In this document: piece by piece, positions 33,300 through 44,697 of the stretch
Position numbering within the stretch: the stretch's first letter is position 1
Layout: every line of letters begins with the position of its first letter
Source: Nothopassalora personata
Taxonomy: Eukaryota; Ascomycota; Dothideomycetes; Mycosphaerellales; Mycosphaerellaceae
DNA length: 64,000 nucleotides
NCBI GenBank assembly: GCA_033816765.1
Contig: CM066291.1
Coordinates: 2,976,001-3,040,000, forward strand
Reading direction: 5' to 3'
Position numbers and translations under genes: made by a program
Notes under the pieces: model-generated
What the model was told of the DNA's origin: nothing
The model's database searches: none
What the model saw: only the letters and a program-made list of their open reading frames with translations

Positions 33300-34000
33300 T
33301 TAGCTAGGTACTAGAGTTCCCTAATTAATATGTTAAATAGATTGTAATCCTATATGTTGCATTGCTCTTTATGAGCTTTATACAGGCGGTTAAGGGGATA
33401 CTTAACACTTTTAGCTAAGTCTAGGCTATGTTTCTAAAGTTTCTCTAAAGCATAGTACTTTTAGGAGACATAGAGATCTCTATTCTTTTCACTCTTTAGT
33501 TGCATGCCTAGGAAAAGGTTAGTATTAACAGTTTTAATGGAGTACTTGTTCTTTAGTCTAGCAATGAACCCCTTAATCTTCTAATTACTGTCGCTAAAGA
33601 TCTAAAAGTCATCTATATATAGGAGAACTAAAAGATTCTCCCCCTAAAAAAGACATGCATTAGAATTAAGTCTCTTTAGGCCTAATTCTTCTAGAGCTTC
33701 CTTAGCATTATAGTACTAGAGGTTTGTAGCTTGTTTTAATCTATATAGTCCCTTCTTGATTTCTAGGACTTTATTAGATGGATCTTTCTTAATAAGTTCT
33801 ACCCCTTCTAGTGGTTTAATGTATAAAGGTCTATTAATGTTAGGGTTTATAAATGCTATTTTAACATTAATCTATCTCCTCTTCTAGCTAAGAACTATAT
33901 ATAGGGCTAGGAGAATCCTGCTTATTAGTAGCCTTAGGGTTAGAGCAAAGGTTTTAATATAGTCTGTCCCTTGCTTTTAAGTAAACCCCTTTGCTACCTA
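33300..34000 (-). pseudogene. Copia 2 reverse transcriptase region
   Basis: The minus strand keeps the Copia RT catalytic motif LYIDDF at about 33605-33625, with neighbouring KLRLKQAT-like sequence upstream. TAG stops interrupt throughout. Confidence 0.7.
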
Positions 34001-34497
34001 TCTAGCTCTACGCTTCTTAATAGACCTATTAGGAAGATACTTATAGTATAGGACCTATTTTCCTATAAGCAGTTTCCTACCCTTAGGGACTTTCTATAAT
34101 AGGATCTATATAACACATTCTATGTCTTCTAAGGAGTTGAATTCCTTTCTAATTGCCCTAATCTATTTAGCTCTATTAGGTCTATTTAATGCTTTAGTTA
34201 GGGTAGTAGGATCTACAAGCTTCCCCTTCTTTATATTATCTATAGCTATTGCAGCGAATACTTTCTTAAGTTTACTATAATTATAATAGGATCTGTTCTG
34301 TCTTAAACTTCTCCTAGTTAGCTTAGGATAGACCTTAGCTTATTTAGTCTTTATAGGCTTATAAGTCCTATCTCTCTTCCTCTTACTAATATATAGGGCA
34401 GGGTAGAATAGTGTTATAGCCTAATTAGGGTCTTCTTACATAGCTAGGGCTATGTCTTCTTAGTGTAGTTCTTTAGACTATAAAGTCTAAGGCTTAT

Positions 34498-34628
34498 GCT
34501 CTATAGGGGATTGTTCCTAGAGCTAGGTGTGCTCTATAGGAGATTGTTCCTAGAGCTAGGTATGCTCTATAGGAGACTGTTCCTAGAGCTAGGTATGCTC
34601 TATAGGAGACTATTCCTAGAGCTAGGGG
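34498..34628. repeat. 33-bp tandem repeat, 4 copies, in Copia 2 pol
   Basis: Unit GCTCTATAGGAGATTGTTCC plus 13 bases, repeated four times with few changes. On minus it encodes an 11-residue repeat with PSSRNN, in the linker between integrase and RT. Length is a multiple of three, so it expanded in frame. Confidence 0.9.
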
Positions 34629-35913
34629 GATATGTCTCTAAATAGTAGACGTGAATCTTCTGTCCTATGCTCCCCCTAAGACTAACCTTAGTTAGGGGAG
34701 TCTTATTACGAAGCCCTTTGTGTTTTAGGTTAGTTACTATGCTGCTATAGCTCCCCCTCTAGCTACATAGCTCCCCTTAAAGGTTTATAGGGTTAGTAAC
34801 TCGCTTCTAGCTCGTATAGCCCTTTATAAGGCATATAAATACCTTTATAGTAAGGGTCCTTAGGATTATTATAGGGGTGTCTAAGGAAGGTAATCTCGTT
34901 ATCTAGGACAGTATGCTTATTACTAGTAGCAAGCTAGGAGCTCTTAACAGTCTACCCTATCTACTCCCCCTAAGCAACCTACTTGCCTATAGGGATTTAG
35001 TATTGCGAGTTCTACAAGAAATCTTTATTAAAAGTTATATAGGGGGAATAGTTCATCTTATAGACCCATTTTCCCTTCTCCTACTATAGCTTCCATAGTA
35101 GGTAGTTAGTTAATAAACTACCCTAGAATCCTATATGCTACTATATGTCCGCCCTTATAGAGAACTTTTTAGACTTAGTGTAATTGTCGTTATGTTTATA
35201 TGCTTTACATCTAAACCTCCTTATATTCCTTAAGTCTATCTCTTTAATATTAATGCCTAGGTCCTTCTTAAAGTTAATCTATAGTACATTTTTTATTGTT
35301 AAGTTAAAGAGGCGGTTCGTAATATAGCATACAAAATCTATAGCCTAGGGCTAGAGGTTCTATAGTAAGCTAGAGTCTATAAGCATAGCTCTAGCCTTGT
35401 TAATAATAACTTTGTTCGAAGCTTTAGCAATTCTATTCTACTTAGGTGTGTATAGTAATGCAAAATCCCATCTAATTCCTTTATGTTAGGCATATGTTCT
35501 AAGTTCAATGTTGTTGAATTCCCTACTACTATCTAAGAACTAGATCTTAGGTTTCTTCTTATAGTAGTTCCATATTATAGTAAGCCAAGTCTTAATTACT
35601 GTTAGAGCATTACTTTTCTTTAGAAGTAGCAAGTACTATCTTATCCTAGTTTTAGCACACGTAAGCATAAGGCAATATACGTAACTATTATAAGAGAGTA
35701 GAGTGATTAGACTAACTAGGTTAGTATGGATTTCATCTAATGCCTCTAGTGTAGGTCTCCTAGGGATTCTTAAAACAACTCTTTATAACCTTATAAGCTT
35801 ACAAGTCTTATAGTGCCCTAACTCTACAGTATTAATATCTTCTAGGCCCTTAACTACTTCTTTTATAGCATTAAGTAATGTGCTCCTAATATGCCTAAGC
35901 CTTTAATACCATC

Positions 35914-36075
35914 TATAAGGGGCGGGCCCCTATTTCTTAGCATAGGCTACGCCTATGCGTTCGGATTACTTTCCGACACCTTTTCTTCGGACAGCGTGTG
36001 ACTTCTCCTTTCTTCCATATCGAACTTATTATAAACTTTATAGAACTTTAGTGTATACGTCGTTCACCCGTAACA
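35914..36075 (-). mobile_element. Solo LTR inside Copia 2
   Basis: 162 bp of sequence richer in CA/TG than its surroundings, from TATAAGGGGCGGG to CCCGTAACA (minus orientation starts TGTTACGGG). Flanks CCATC (35909-35913) and CTATC (36076-36080) are a 5-bp duplication differing by one RIP-type C/T. Third level of nesting: TIR element, Copia, LTR. Confidence 0.75.
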
Positions 36076-37140
36076 CTATCTAACTATGTTAGTTCTTAGC
36101 TTAGTAAATGTAAGAGCAGCAAGTCCTTTTAGTACTAATCTATCTTTATCCTTCCTAGAACCCCTCTTTACTATAAGGTCCCTAAAGACAATGACATTTT
36201 TTATTATCTTAACTAAGTCTATAGGCTTGTCCTTCTAGAATAGCATTTTAGATGGTCTATCTAGGTAAACTCTATGTTTCTTATATAGGAGTTCTATAGA
36301 GATTAGTGTTGTATCTAACTCTAGTAAGTAAAGCACATTACGAAGGAGGAGGGTAGTCTCTTAACTAAGATAGTTCTTTATAACCTACTCTAATTCTCCT
36401 TTAGTTATAAGAGATCCTTACCTAACGGCCTATAAGAAGTATGTAGGCCTTAGTCTTAGCCTAACATTCTAAAGGTCTATAAGATTATTATAGATATAGA
36501 AGGATGTGCCTATGTTATAGACTTTGTCTATTAATATTAGGTTTAATGCGGTAGCTACTGTCCTTCCTATGTACACTAGTTATGCAACTGTAATAGCTAC
36601 TCTAGACCTCCTATATAGTTATCTCTAGTCCCTATCACTATTAGAGCTATGCTCCTAATTAGATAATAAGTCTAACTAGTTCTTAATTGCTGTAGCAATC
36701 CTCTTCCTAGGGGATTTACTACCCTTTACCTTCTTTGCCCTATCCTTTAGGGTGTCTTTACCCTTCTTAGACCTGTTCCTAGGATTCTTCTCTAGATGCT
36801 ACTTATAGTAGTTTGCGTTAGTATGCTTATATAAGCACTGTATACACTGCTTATTATTATTCTTGCTTAAGAATGCTCTAATAAAGCTATTGCTAGGCTT
36901 GTAGGTAGTAGGTACTTGCTCCTTCCTAAGAGTTATAAACATTCTCTCTAGGGTAGTTAATTCTAGGGGATTGTTGTATCTCTATGTCCTAAGCTATTCG
37001 ACATAGTTTAGACCTTTAATAAAGTATAATCTATAGATACTATCTAGGAGGACAAAAAAGGATTTAAGCCTTAACTTGTTATTAACTAGGGAAGATCTAA
37101 TAAATTGCTCTATAGCAGTCTTATTGTTATTCACCTATGC

Positions 37141-37326
37141 TTAAAAGTCTTTATAGTACTTTAATGTATTAGGTCTTGCAGCATCTAGTTTAATATGCCT
37201 AACTGCCTTTAGAGTGTTATATAGATTAATTATAATAACTAGCTTATATGTTGCCTTAATTAGATTATACAATTCCTTAGCTAACTTGTCTATATCTCTA
37301 AAGTTTAGCCTTAGGGTAGAATCCAA
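37141..37326 (-). pseudogene. Copia 2 gag remnant
   Basis: A 61-codon open piece, MDSTLRLNFRDIDKLAKELY and later AVRHIKLDAARPNTL, from the gag (capsid) part of Copia-type polyproteins near the 5' end of the element. Stops lie on both sides. Confidence 0.5.
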
Positions 37327-37862
37327 TCTAGCTATAATAATGCTATATGCTTGTATGTCCTCTTTCTTCTATCGCTTGTAGGCAGCTTTATATCCTACAC
37401 TACTAGTAATGTCCTAAGGGGCTTCATTCTAGGTAGTCTTATCTTAGACATTCTTAGTTACATCTTAGGGTTAATTATAAGCTGCCCTATTTAGAGCGTA
37501 CTTTAGGTCAACTTAGTCTAGATTATAGATTACGTATCTAACTAGATCCTTCTCTAGCAGTGCGCTAATTAGCATAGATTTCTATGCCTAGAACTGCACG
37601 CCTTTCCTAAGCACCTAGTTGTCCTTAGCGGATCTTACTAGGTTACTAGAGGTGTTGTTTCTAAACTCTATACCTAGTCTAGCTCTTTTAGATGCTATAC
37701 TACGGTACTAGTACTTAGTGCCGATCTCCTATAGTAGTTCTTAAATCGATTAGGCAGTTGTCCGTAAAACAAATATAGGGTCGAGTCTACTAGCAAGGTA
37801 AGCTAATCCTGAATAGAGCTTCGATGACGATTTAGGTTTCAAATTGGATAGGTAGAGGAGCA

Positions 37863-37877
37863 CCCGGGCTTATAACC
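37863..37877 (-). promoter_or_regulatory. Copia 2 primer-binding site
   Basis: Minus strand GGTTATAAGCCCGGG directly next to the 5' LTR, identical to Copia 1. It is complementary (one RIP change) to the initiator tRNA-Met anticodon arm. Confidence 0.7.
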
Positions 37878-38053
37878 TGTTATATTTAGGTATTTAACGA
37901 GTACAAGCTTCTAGATTAAAACGATAGGGTGGATTAGTAACCCTTATGAATTGCCACGAGGTGTGAGACTATCTAGCTACAGAAAACAGTGTAATATAGT
38001 GTGTGTGTACCAAGTCCTAACTAACATGGACCTTAGTTACCTAATTCACAACA
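37878..38053 (-). repeat. 5' LTR of Copia 2
   Basis: 176 bp, TGTTATATTT...CACAACA, direct copy of 30578-30753 with transition differences, followed by ATAGG. Confidence 0.93.
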
Positions 38054-38350
38054 ATAGGGATGCTAAATTACTACTATAGGGACACATTATAGTAGCCTTT
38101 AGTCTCGCAGTAGCACGTATATATAAAGGTGCAAAAAGTAAGGGTTTTGCACTTGTAACATAGGCAACTATTGTTACTATAGATAATTGAACTTGGAAAC
38201 AAGATATGTGTCTTAATTGTGTCTACGAAGGTGGAAGAAAGACCGCCATATAATCACCTTGTATATAGGCACAGACCTATAACCTATTCACTTTAAGCAT
38301 AACCCGTAATAGGATGGGGTCCGTTAGTGTAATATATAGTAATGGCTGTC

Positions 38351-39443
38351 ATCTGCCTCGGAGTCCGCCCTGGGATGCACGTTAGGTATGATCATAATGC
38401 CGTCCGCCCTCGTGCCAGCGATTGTGCTAAAAGGCACGAACCACTGGCGCGCCGGCATGACATCGAGCTCTGGTGAGCGTCATGCTGCTTTCGCAAAGGA
38501 TACAAGCCATCAACCTCATCATTAGCAGCATTCTCTATTCACGTCCACGAGTTTAGCTGTGTCGATGAGGCTACATGTATTCTATTGAACCCGCTGACGT
38601 CATCACGAAGTATGACCTGTTACCATGGCACTTTGGGTTAGTCCCTTCGTCCACCACAGGTGTTTATGGACCGTCCACTAATTTCTTCTTAGCGGAGTGG
38701 TTAACGCGGTATGAATGCGGTGTCTATCCATCGTTTAACACCGAGACTGACTGCGTTTCAGATGCCCTGCTATTCTGAGATCATCTCGAAAAGCATTCTA
38801 GGCATTTCCTTGTAAGCTACTGCTTTGCAAACCATTAGGCAGAGCAATTTCTAACTGGACAATAGCGGGAGCGTGTGTTCGAGTGAGTTCAATCGACGTA
38901 GTCGATGCCTTGCAAGGGCCTCTCTAATCACATCAATAGATCACACAGGTGTCGTTAGACGTTGAACTAACTTTTTGGCCCTCTTGTCCTGAACTCTCAG
39001 CCTTCTTCTGAGCTACTCAATGTGAAGGGCTCCAAAGCATCACGGCATTACTCTTTTACTGTCCGCATGTCCCTCTCCTGGTGAGATGTCGATTTAGTGG
39101 TCGAAGACCTGTAGGTTGGGCCAAGGTCAACTTTTACATATTTCAGTCAAGCTGAACGTTGACCACAATTTTGCAGCGATAGACATCACGTCAAGTATCT
39201 ACGTACTGCCAATACGATGCAAAAAATAATCCAATGTTCTTGTGATGTTGTGGGCTTTGAAGACATCTTTCTGCTTCATGAGGGTGCCAAGACCTACTTC
39301 ACCACCACATCACGACCCACACAACCATACGCATACGCAGCATGATCTTGACATTGTCACGACTGTTAAAGACATCTCGATAGATATGATTCGTCACAGC
39401 ACCTTAATTTTCCCTTCTGTACTATCATACACACATCACCACA
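38351..39443. other. Intergenic DNA after the transposon island
   Basis: Non-RIP sequence. A 67-codon plus frame (38575-38778) has no recognised domain and weak support. The CA-rich stretch at 39295-39440 lies just past the end of the PDI gene and is likely its 3' region. Confidence 0.4.
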
Positions 39444-41156
39444 TCACAGCTCATCATGATCGCTCTCCGCCTTCTTCTCCTCCTCGGCCTTCTCCTTCCC
39501 AGCATTCATCAACCTCTCATACTCCTCATCATCGATCTCCTCCAACTCCATCTCCATACCCTCAGGCAGCTTTCCCTTCAGCGCCTCTTTCATCAACCTC
39601 TCATACTCCTCATCATCCATATCCTCTAACATTGTCTCCATATCCTTAGGCAGCTTTCCCTTCAACGACTCTTTCATCGACTCCAGATCTGGAATCTCGC
39701 CGGCAGCAGCCGCCTCGCTCGCTGCAGACTTGACAGCCTCAGGATCCACCTTAATCTCCTCTGCTGGCAATGTGGAAGCTTCCACAACCAAACCATCTGG
39801 AATGCTCTTCTTCGGTGAATCACCCATTCGAATCGCATCAACCCAGTCCTCGAGCTTGGTCAAGCTCAGCTCTCCGCCGGTATAGTGTCTCCACCAGCCA
39901 CGTTTGCCGTTCGTCGCGATGACTTCCACATCCGACGATGACAGACCCAGCTTACTGCGAAGTGCGGCGCCTTCAGTGTTGACAGATGCGACCTGGTAGA
40001 ATGGGAAGAGGTTGCGCTTGGCTTGCTCGTGCTTGTGGTGGAGTTCACTCAGACTTGTGATAGCTCGAATGGTCTTCTCGGAGGGAATCTCATCCTCCGG
40101 AAGGATCGCCAATACACAAGTACCAGCCTTGTCGTTCAAGCACTTCTGCTGCAGCGAAATTCCATCCTGCAACGATGTGATCGACTTGGCAGTCTCGATC
40201 TGAATGGGCTTCTGCGCAGTCACTGCTGGCTTGGGCGAGTCTGTTGGGTCGTCCACAATCGTCTCCTCTGTCTGGGTCGCTGCCTTGGTCTTGGCCTCCT
40301 CCGAAGCGTGAGACGCAGAAGACTTGACAAAGCTCGACGAGGCCTTGGACGCTTTAGCCTTGTCCGTACTCTTGGCCTTCTCCTTCTTCGGTGCGGGATC
40401 TGGGTTCGGTGTAGCTGCCTGTGACAAGAACTTTACAATGGCATCCTTCTTAAGCTCGCCATCATACGTGATCGGGTCCTTGCCGTCTCCAGGTAGCAGC
40501 ACAAGTGTCGGAAACTTGTCTACGCCGAATGCTTCGACGGCCTCCGTCTCTTTGTCCCTAATCTGCGCGACATCTAGCACTCCCAAGAAGTCGATCGCCG
40601 TTGCCTTGAGCAATGCACTCACACTGCCCTTCTCTGTGAACAATATAGCCTTAGGACCCGCCTGGGCCACCCAAGCAGCATAATCGGCATCCTTCAGCTT
40701 CTTGACGTGGTTCGGAATCTTATCTATCACAGCGTCCACGATAGCCTTCGCGGCTCTTGGTCCGTTGTAGTCCTCGACGATCGGCTTGCCTGGCTTCTTG
40801 CCCGGCTTAACGATCTTCAATGTTGGAAAGCCCTGCACGCCCATGGTGCCGCAGAACGCCTTGTTGGTCTCCTCATCGCAGTTGACAGCCGCCACTTTGG
40901 CCAGTCCGACTAATGACTTGGCGGCCTTTTCGTATGCGGGTTGCAGGTTCTTGCAGTGTCCACACCATGGTGCGTAGAACTCAACGATGGCTGCGTGGTT
41001 CGACTTGGCGATCAGTCTGTCATATGAGCGGCCGTCGACTTGCAGGACGGGAGATGATTTGCTGTAGAGTGATGCATTGGCGGCTGGGAGGAGGAGGAGA
41101 AGAAGAAGGAGAAGAAGAGGAGATGCTGCAGCTGCCGCGAGTTGGGACTTGACCAT
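39444..41156 (-). CDS. ER protein disulfide isomerase of the P5/MPD1 type
   Basis: Single-exon, 570 aa. A signal peptide with a long Leu run (residues 1-28) is followed by a thioredoxin domain with active site WCGHC at 64-68, then a second thioredoxin-fold region without CxxC (about 150-255). A Lys/Ser/Ala-rich linker (about 255-320) and a third region follow. The acidic C-terminus repeats a LKGKLP...EDMDDEEYERLM unit twice. The protein ends in SDHDEL, an HDEL-type ER-retrieval signal. It would form or isomerise disulfides of secretory proteins in the ER lumen. It resembles yeast Mpd1 and animal P5 but is longer. It is divergent to VTA1 over 359 bp. Confidence 0.93.
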   Translation of the reverse strand: MVKSQLAAAAASPLLLLLLLLLLPAANASLYSKSSPVLQVDGRSYDRLIAKSNHAAIVEFYAPWCGHCKNLQPAYEKAAKSLVGLAKVAAVNCDEETNKAFCGTMGVQGFPTLKIVKPGKKPGKPIVEDYNGPRAAKAIVDAVIDKIPNHVKKLKDADYAAWVAQAGPKAILFTEKGSVSALLKATAIDFLGVLDVAQIRDKETEAVEAFGVDKFPTLVLLPGDGKDPITYDGELKKDAIVKFLSQAATPNPDPAPKKEKAKSTDKAKASKASSSFVKSSASHASEEAKTKAATQTEETIVDDPTDSPKPAVTAQKPIQIETAKSITSLQDGISLQQKCLNDKAGTCVLAILPEDEIPSEKTIRAITSLSELHHKHEQAKRNLFPFYQVASVNTEGAALRSKLGLSSSDVEVIATNGKRGWWRHYTGGELSLTKLEDWVDAIRMGDSPKKSIPDGLVVEASTLPAEEIKVDPEAVKSAASEAAAAGEIPDLESMKESLKGKLPKDMETMLEDMDDEEYERLMKEALKGKLPEGMEMELEEIDDEEYERLMNAGKEKAEEEKKAESDHDEL

Positions 41157-41515
41157 CGTGGTGTTTGTTGAGAGTGTGTATATGTGAGAGGAGGGTGTGC
41201 TACTGTGTGCAACGGTGTCAAGAGGTGAGCATATTCATATGAGTGCTGGTCGCGTATAGGAAAGTTGGCATGTTTTGCAACTTGCAGCAACAACAGCTAG
41301 CTGTTCGTCTGTTGTCGGGCCGGGGGTGAGCTTTCGGCTCGGCGCGAGGATGACCAACTCAGAGTGCCCGCACATGGCAGGCAGGCGGAGACATTCACTC
41401 ACACGTTCTGCCTGTACATAGGCTTTGCATTGTCACAAGCCCCGTCCGTCTGGGTTGATCAAAAGCTGGGGAGAGAGTAGCTATAGCGCGACACACGGCG
41501 AGAAACAGCAACATC
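41157..41515. promoter_or_regulatory. Divergent promoter region, PDI and VTA1
   Basis: 359 bp between two start codons on opposite strands. It has GTGTGTGAGAG-type stretches near the PDI start and a GAGAGAGTAGC stretch before VTA1. No ER-stress element was identified by eye. Confidence 0.4.
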
Positions 41516-42848
41516 ATGGCGGCGGCACGACTACCAGCAAAGCTCAAAGCAGCCGCTCCCGATGTCGGACGATTCGCGACCAGAGCAGCACAGCTCGAGA
41601 AGTTCAGGCCGATAGTGTCGTATTGGTGTATGCCAACACTCAAGTGACAGACGACGTACGGCCGACTGATGATGGCTGCCAGGCGAATACTACATGCTGC
41701 AGAAAGTCCTTGAGAACCAGCTGCACACCACCGACGAAGAATGCACCACATACGCCGTCCAGCTGATGGACAAGCTCGAACACTACAAGGCGGAAAACAG
41801 CACAAACGATGCGGTCGTGGACGATGTGGCGGCCAAGGCCTACGTTGAGAACTTTGCACTGGAAACGTTCCACAAGGGCGACGAGGCGCAAAGGAACAAC
41901 AGGGTGACCAAGCAGACGGCGGACACTTTTCAGGCAGCAGCAACATTCATGGATCTGCTAGGCATATGGGGTCCTTTGGAGCCAGAGTTCCAAGCGAAGA
42001 GCAAGTTCGCAAAATTCCATGCGCTGCGCATAGCGAAAGCCATCAAGGCGGGAGAAGATCCGAATGCGTCGAATCCTGTGATAGAAGAGCCGGCTCAGCC
42101 AGAGGGCGCGTCTATGGATGATGTTCTCGAACAGGAGCTGAAGAATCTTGAGGACGATGCTGGCGTCTACAAGCAGCCAACTGTAGAAAGTGCGGCTGAA
42201 AGCAGACAGCCATCGCGACCACATTCGATCATGCAGAACGACGTGCTACACCCGCCATCTTTGCCGACTGGCGGCACCCCGCTTCCGCCTCAAGCAGAAC
42301 CCGACGTGTCGCCCATAGAACAAGCAGAAGATGTCAGGAGTCGAGCCGGATCAATAGGCGGCGGCTACTTCCCGGCAGTGCCTGGGGAAGTTCAACCAAC
42401 AGATGCGCCACCAAACGTCAACAGCATTGCATCAGTCGACCAATCACCATCAGCACCATCCACATTTGCGACTTCGGATCCAGCTGACTTTTATGGACAA
42501 CCTCAAGCGCCACCAGTTGCACCAAGTCCAGGCAGCTTGGGCATTGGAACACCGAATCGACCCAACGCGCCAACACCTCATCAGATGCACGCTCAGCAAC
42601 CGTCCGCTCCACCTGTACATGCGCCATCACCAGCAGTGCCTGCCATACCACCGCAGCAAGGTCATGCGCCACGTGCACCCCCAGTCATAAGTACAGGACC
42701 GCCGCCAGGAGGATATCGAACAGACGACGACTCGATCATGGCAGCGCAGAAGCACGCCAAGTGGGCGATATCTGCCTTGAACTTCGAAGATGTGAACACC
42801 GCAGTCAAGGAACTCAGGATTGCTCTCAACAGCCTTGGCGCAAGCTGA
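41516..42848 (+). CDS. vta1: Vta1-like ESCRT regulator, 2 exons
   Basis: Exon 1 41516-41627 (MAAARLPAKLKAAAPDVGRF and AAQLEKFRPIVSYW); intron 41628-41682 (GTATGC...CAG, 55 bp); exon 2 41683-42848; 425 aa. The N-terminal domain reads C-EYYMLQKVLENQL, DEECTTYAVQLMDKLEHYK, QTADTFQAAATFMDLLGIWG and HALRIAKAIKAGEDPN, the Vta1/LIP5 MIT-type helical fold. A Pro/Gln-rich disordered middle follows, and the C-terminal helix pair QKHAKWAISALNFEDVNTAV is the Vps4-binding VTA1 domain. Vta1 stimulates the AAA-ATPase Vps4 in ESCRT-III disassembly and multivesicular-body sorting. The splice was chosen because phase and the conserved YWCEYY junction both close. Confidence 0.92.
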
Positions 42849-43305
42849 GTGCATGCCGTCAATAGAAGCATCACATTACTTTGCCAGGAGCTAGACTAAC
42901 AACTGTCTGCATCATGGATGGCGAACTGAGTGCTTCACGGACATAACACCATGCAGTCTGCTGTCTCATATCTACGGCAGCAAGCACGTTGTGCACGATC
43001 CGAGCTATGAGCTCCGCCAAGCATGATCGCCACAGCTACTCGCTTGTCGATCACGTCGTGCCAGTAGGCTTCTGCGCCATCGGTATGTTTACTATACCAA
43101 GAAGTGCTCGACTCTATAGCAATGGAAGCACGCGAAGCTCTAACGAATGAAGTCGAGTCGCAGGTGACTATGCTGGCTGTAAATTGCCTTTCCTGGATGG
43201 AAGCCACTGACTGCATGCCTATGGCAGCTGCAACATGCATGAACATATAAGTATACCATGCCTAAGCACGAGAGACGTACGACGTAATTGTCACCACAAA
43301 TCAAG
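42849..43305. other. Intergenic, nothing recognised
   Basis: Between VTA1 and the decayed secreted gene. Open frames here are antisense or short and have no domain. Confidence 0.5.
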
Positions 43306-44107
43306 ATGCATCTCTCCACCCTCGTCTCTCTCACCACCCTCTTCACCACTACCCTCGCCGCCACAGGCTTCTTCAACGTCCTCTCTGTCAACCTCGCCGG
43401 TCTCCCCAAATTCATCAACGATAACGGCATCCATATCGGCAAACAAAATGCCGCTGCCATGATCGGCCAGCGCTTAGCCCGGTATGCTTTCAACGCAATC
43501 CAAGTCCAAGAAAACTCCAACTACCACGAGGAACGCTACGCCGCAGACAACCATCGCTTCCGGACCGACACTTCTGGTGGTGTGCCCTATGGTAGTGGCC
43601 TGAGCACCCTTGCCAACTTCGGCTGGCGCGATTTCAGGAGATTACGCGGGACGACTGGTACATCGACAAAGGAAATTGTCTTACACGGAAAGGCTCCACA
43701 TTCACGAGAATGACTTCCGCCAATGGAGTCAAATGGATTTCTACAGTTTGCGCGCGGACGCTGGAAGCGATGACGATGACGAGGCCGCTAGGCGAAGCAA
43801 TATCCAGCAAGTTGCGGACAACGTCGATGCCCTACAAATAACATCAGCATCTGGGAACCCAGAACGGCCTCACGGACGCGCGGGTGCAGTTTCAATATGG
43901 TGGTGTTGTTTCCAGCACTGCCCTGAACCTAATGCAGATAAAAGCTGTTAGACATTGAATAAGCTTTTGTATAGAAGTGGAAGTGCAGTCACGTTGACGG
44001 AAACGAGTCGTTTATATTACGGATATGTTCCTGCGAGCGGATGGGAGTGTGTTGAGTGATCATAATGCGGTACTTGTGGGATTTGAATATAGCACGGTTC
44101 AGATGTA
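43306..44107 (+). pseudogene. Decayed secreted endonuclease/exonuclease/phosphatase-like protein
   Basis: Starts MHLSTLVSLTTLFTTTLAAT, a good signal peptide, then FFNVLSVNLAGLPKFI, AAAMIGQRLARYAFNAIQVQ and DNHRFRTDTSGGVPYGSGL. This resembles the fungal secreted members of the EEP (DNase I/sphingomyelinase-like) superfamily. The homologous reading then jumps frame twice: DKGNCLTRKGSTFTRMT at about 43646-43730, then MDFYSLRADAGSDDDDEAAR at about 43733-43830. It ends with GLTDARVQFQYGGVV and LSDHNAVLVGFEY, the last being the SDH catalytic motif. Two frameshifts and a shortened middle argue for a pseudogene; unusual splicing is less likely. Confidence 0.65.
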
Positions 44108-44367
44108 GCAGGAGAGTGTGACGAAGGTGGACAGCATAGCACTCTCTGTATACTAAAGTCTGATGTGAATCCTTGCAGAAGCACCGGCAGCTACCGTCGC
44201 TCTTCAGTCGCCTCCCACCACAATGGACTGCAATTCAAGTCAGCCATTATCCCAAGCATAGCGTCCACGCAGCGTATCATCATGACGGCTTTTCTGTCGT
44301 AGTACTATACTGGCAGTACGAGCGGCTCACCCATCATGTAATCCAGCCTTTCACGATTCTCCAGCGC

Positions 44368-44697
44368 TCATCGTCGCTTCCTGGTCCACACAGGCAATAC
44401 ACTAAAAGTCTGCTCGCATTCCGTGAGAGTAGTTGTCTTGGCCGGATCAGTAGTTGGCGAAACTGTGCAAGGAGCGAAGCAGTTGAGTGGAATGGTTTCG
44501 ACCTGAAGTTCACAGCCGTCGCAATCAGGAAAGAGCCATGCGGTGTGGGCTGGGTACTGGGGGCAGCATTCGGACTCTGTGTAGGTGGCGGTGGTGGTGC
44601 ATGGTGCGATGTGTTCCGTTGCTGAAGCGTTGGAGAGGGCGGGGGCGAGGGCGAGGACCATGGCCACGATGGTGAGGAGGGTGGGTTTGGTGAGCAT
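44368..44697 (-). CDS. Small secreted cysteine-rich protein, one 8-Cys module
   Basis: 109 aa, intronless. The signal peptide is about residues 1-26 (LLTIVAMVLALAPALSNASA). The mature part has eight Cys (33, 44, 45, 59, 62, 73, 77, 94) in a pattern CTTT...CC...AHT...C-x2-C-x-L...C-x3-C...C. The protein at 45113-45604 has the same pattern twice. Size, secretion signal and Cys content fit candidate effectors or other apoplastic proteins of plant-associated fungi; no function is known. It ends in the basic residues RKRR. Confidence 0.7.
   Translation of the reverse strand: MLTKPTLLTIVAMVLALAPALSNASATEHIAPCTTTATYTESECCPQYPAHTAWLFPDCDGCELQVETIPLNCFAPCTVSPTTDPAKTTTLTECEQTFSVLPVWTRKRR

Larger units (their letters stand above)
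30578..38053 (-). mobile_element. Copia LTR retrotransposon 2, complete, 7.48 kb, RIP-mutated
   Basis: Two 176-bp direct LTRs and a 5-bp target duplication ATAGG (30573-30577 and 38054-38058). Coding is on minus: gag remnant (37141-37326 still open), integrase around 34900-35900, and RT around 33300-34000 with LYIDDF. The element is 1.9 kb longer than Copia 1. Most of the difference is 30754-32500, which contains a plus-strand ORF remnant. A solo LTR sits at 35914-36075 and a 33-bp tandem repeat at 34498-34628. Dead by RIP. Confidence 0.92.
30528..38350 (+). mobile_element. 580-bp TIR element, copy 2, split by Copia 2 and missing its right end
   Basis: 30528-30577 plus 38054-38350 match the reverse complement of copy 1 (19826-20405). 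They share CTATAGGGACAATTATGTCG, the ACACATTATAG block, the TATATAAAGGTGC segment and GTCTACGAAGGT. The similarity stops at GGCTGTC (38350), so the right inverted repeat is lost. Confidence 0.75.

Noticed and set aside
39242..39649. 135-codon His/Pro/Ser-rich plus ORF
   Set aside because: Antisense shadow of the acidic PDI tail plus CA-rich 3' sequence.
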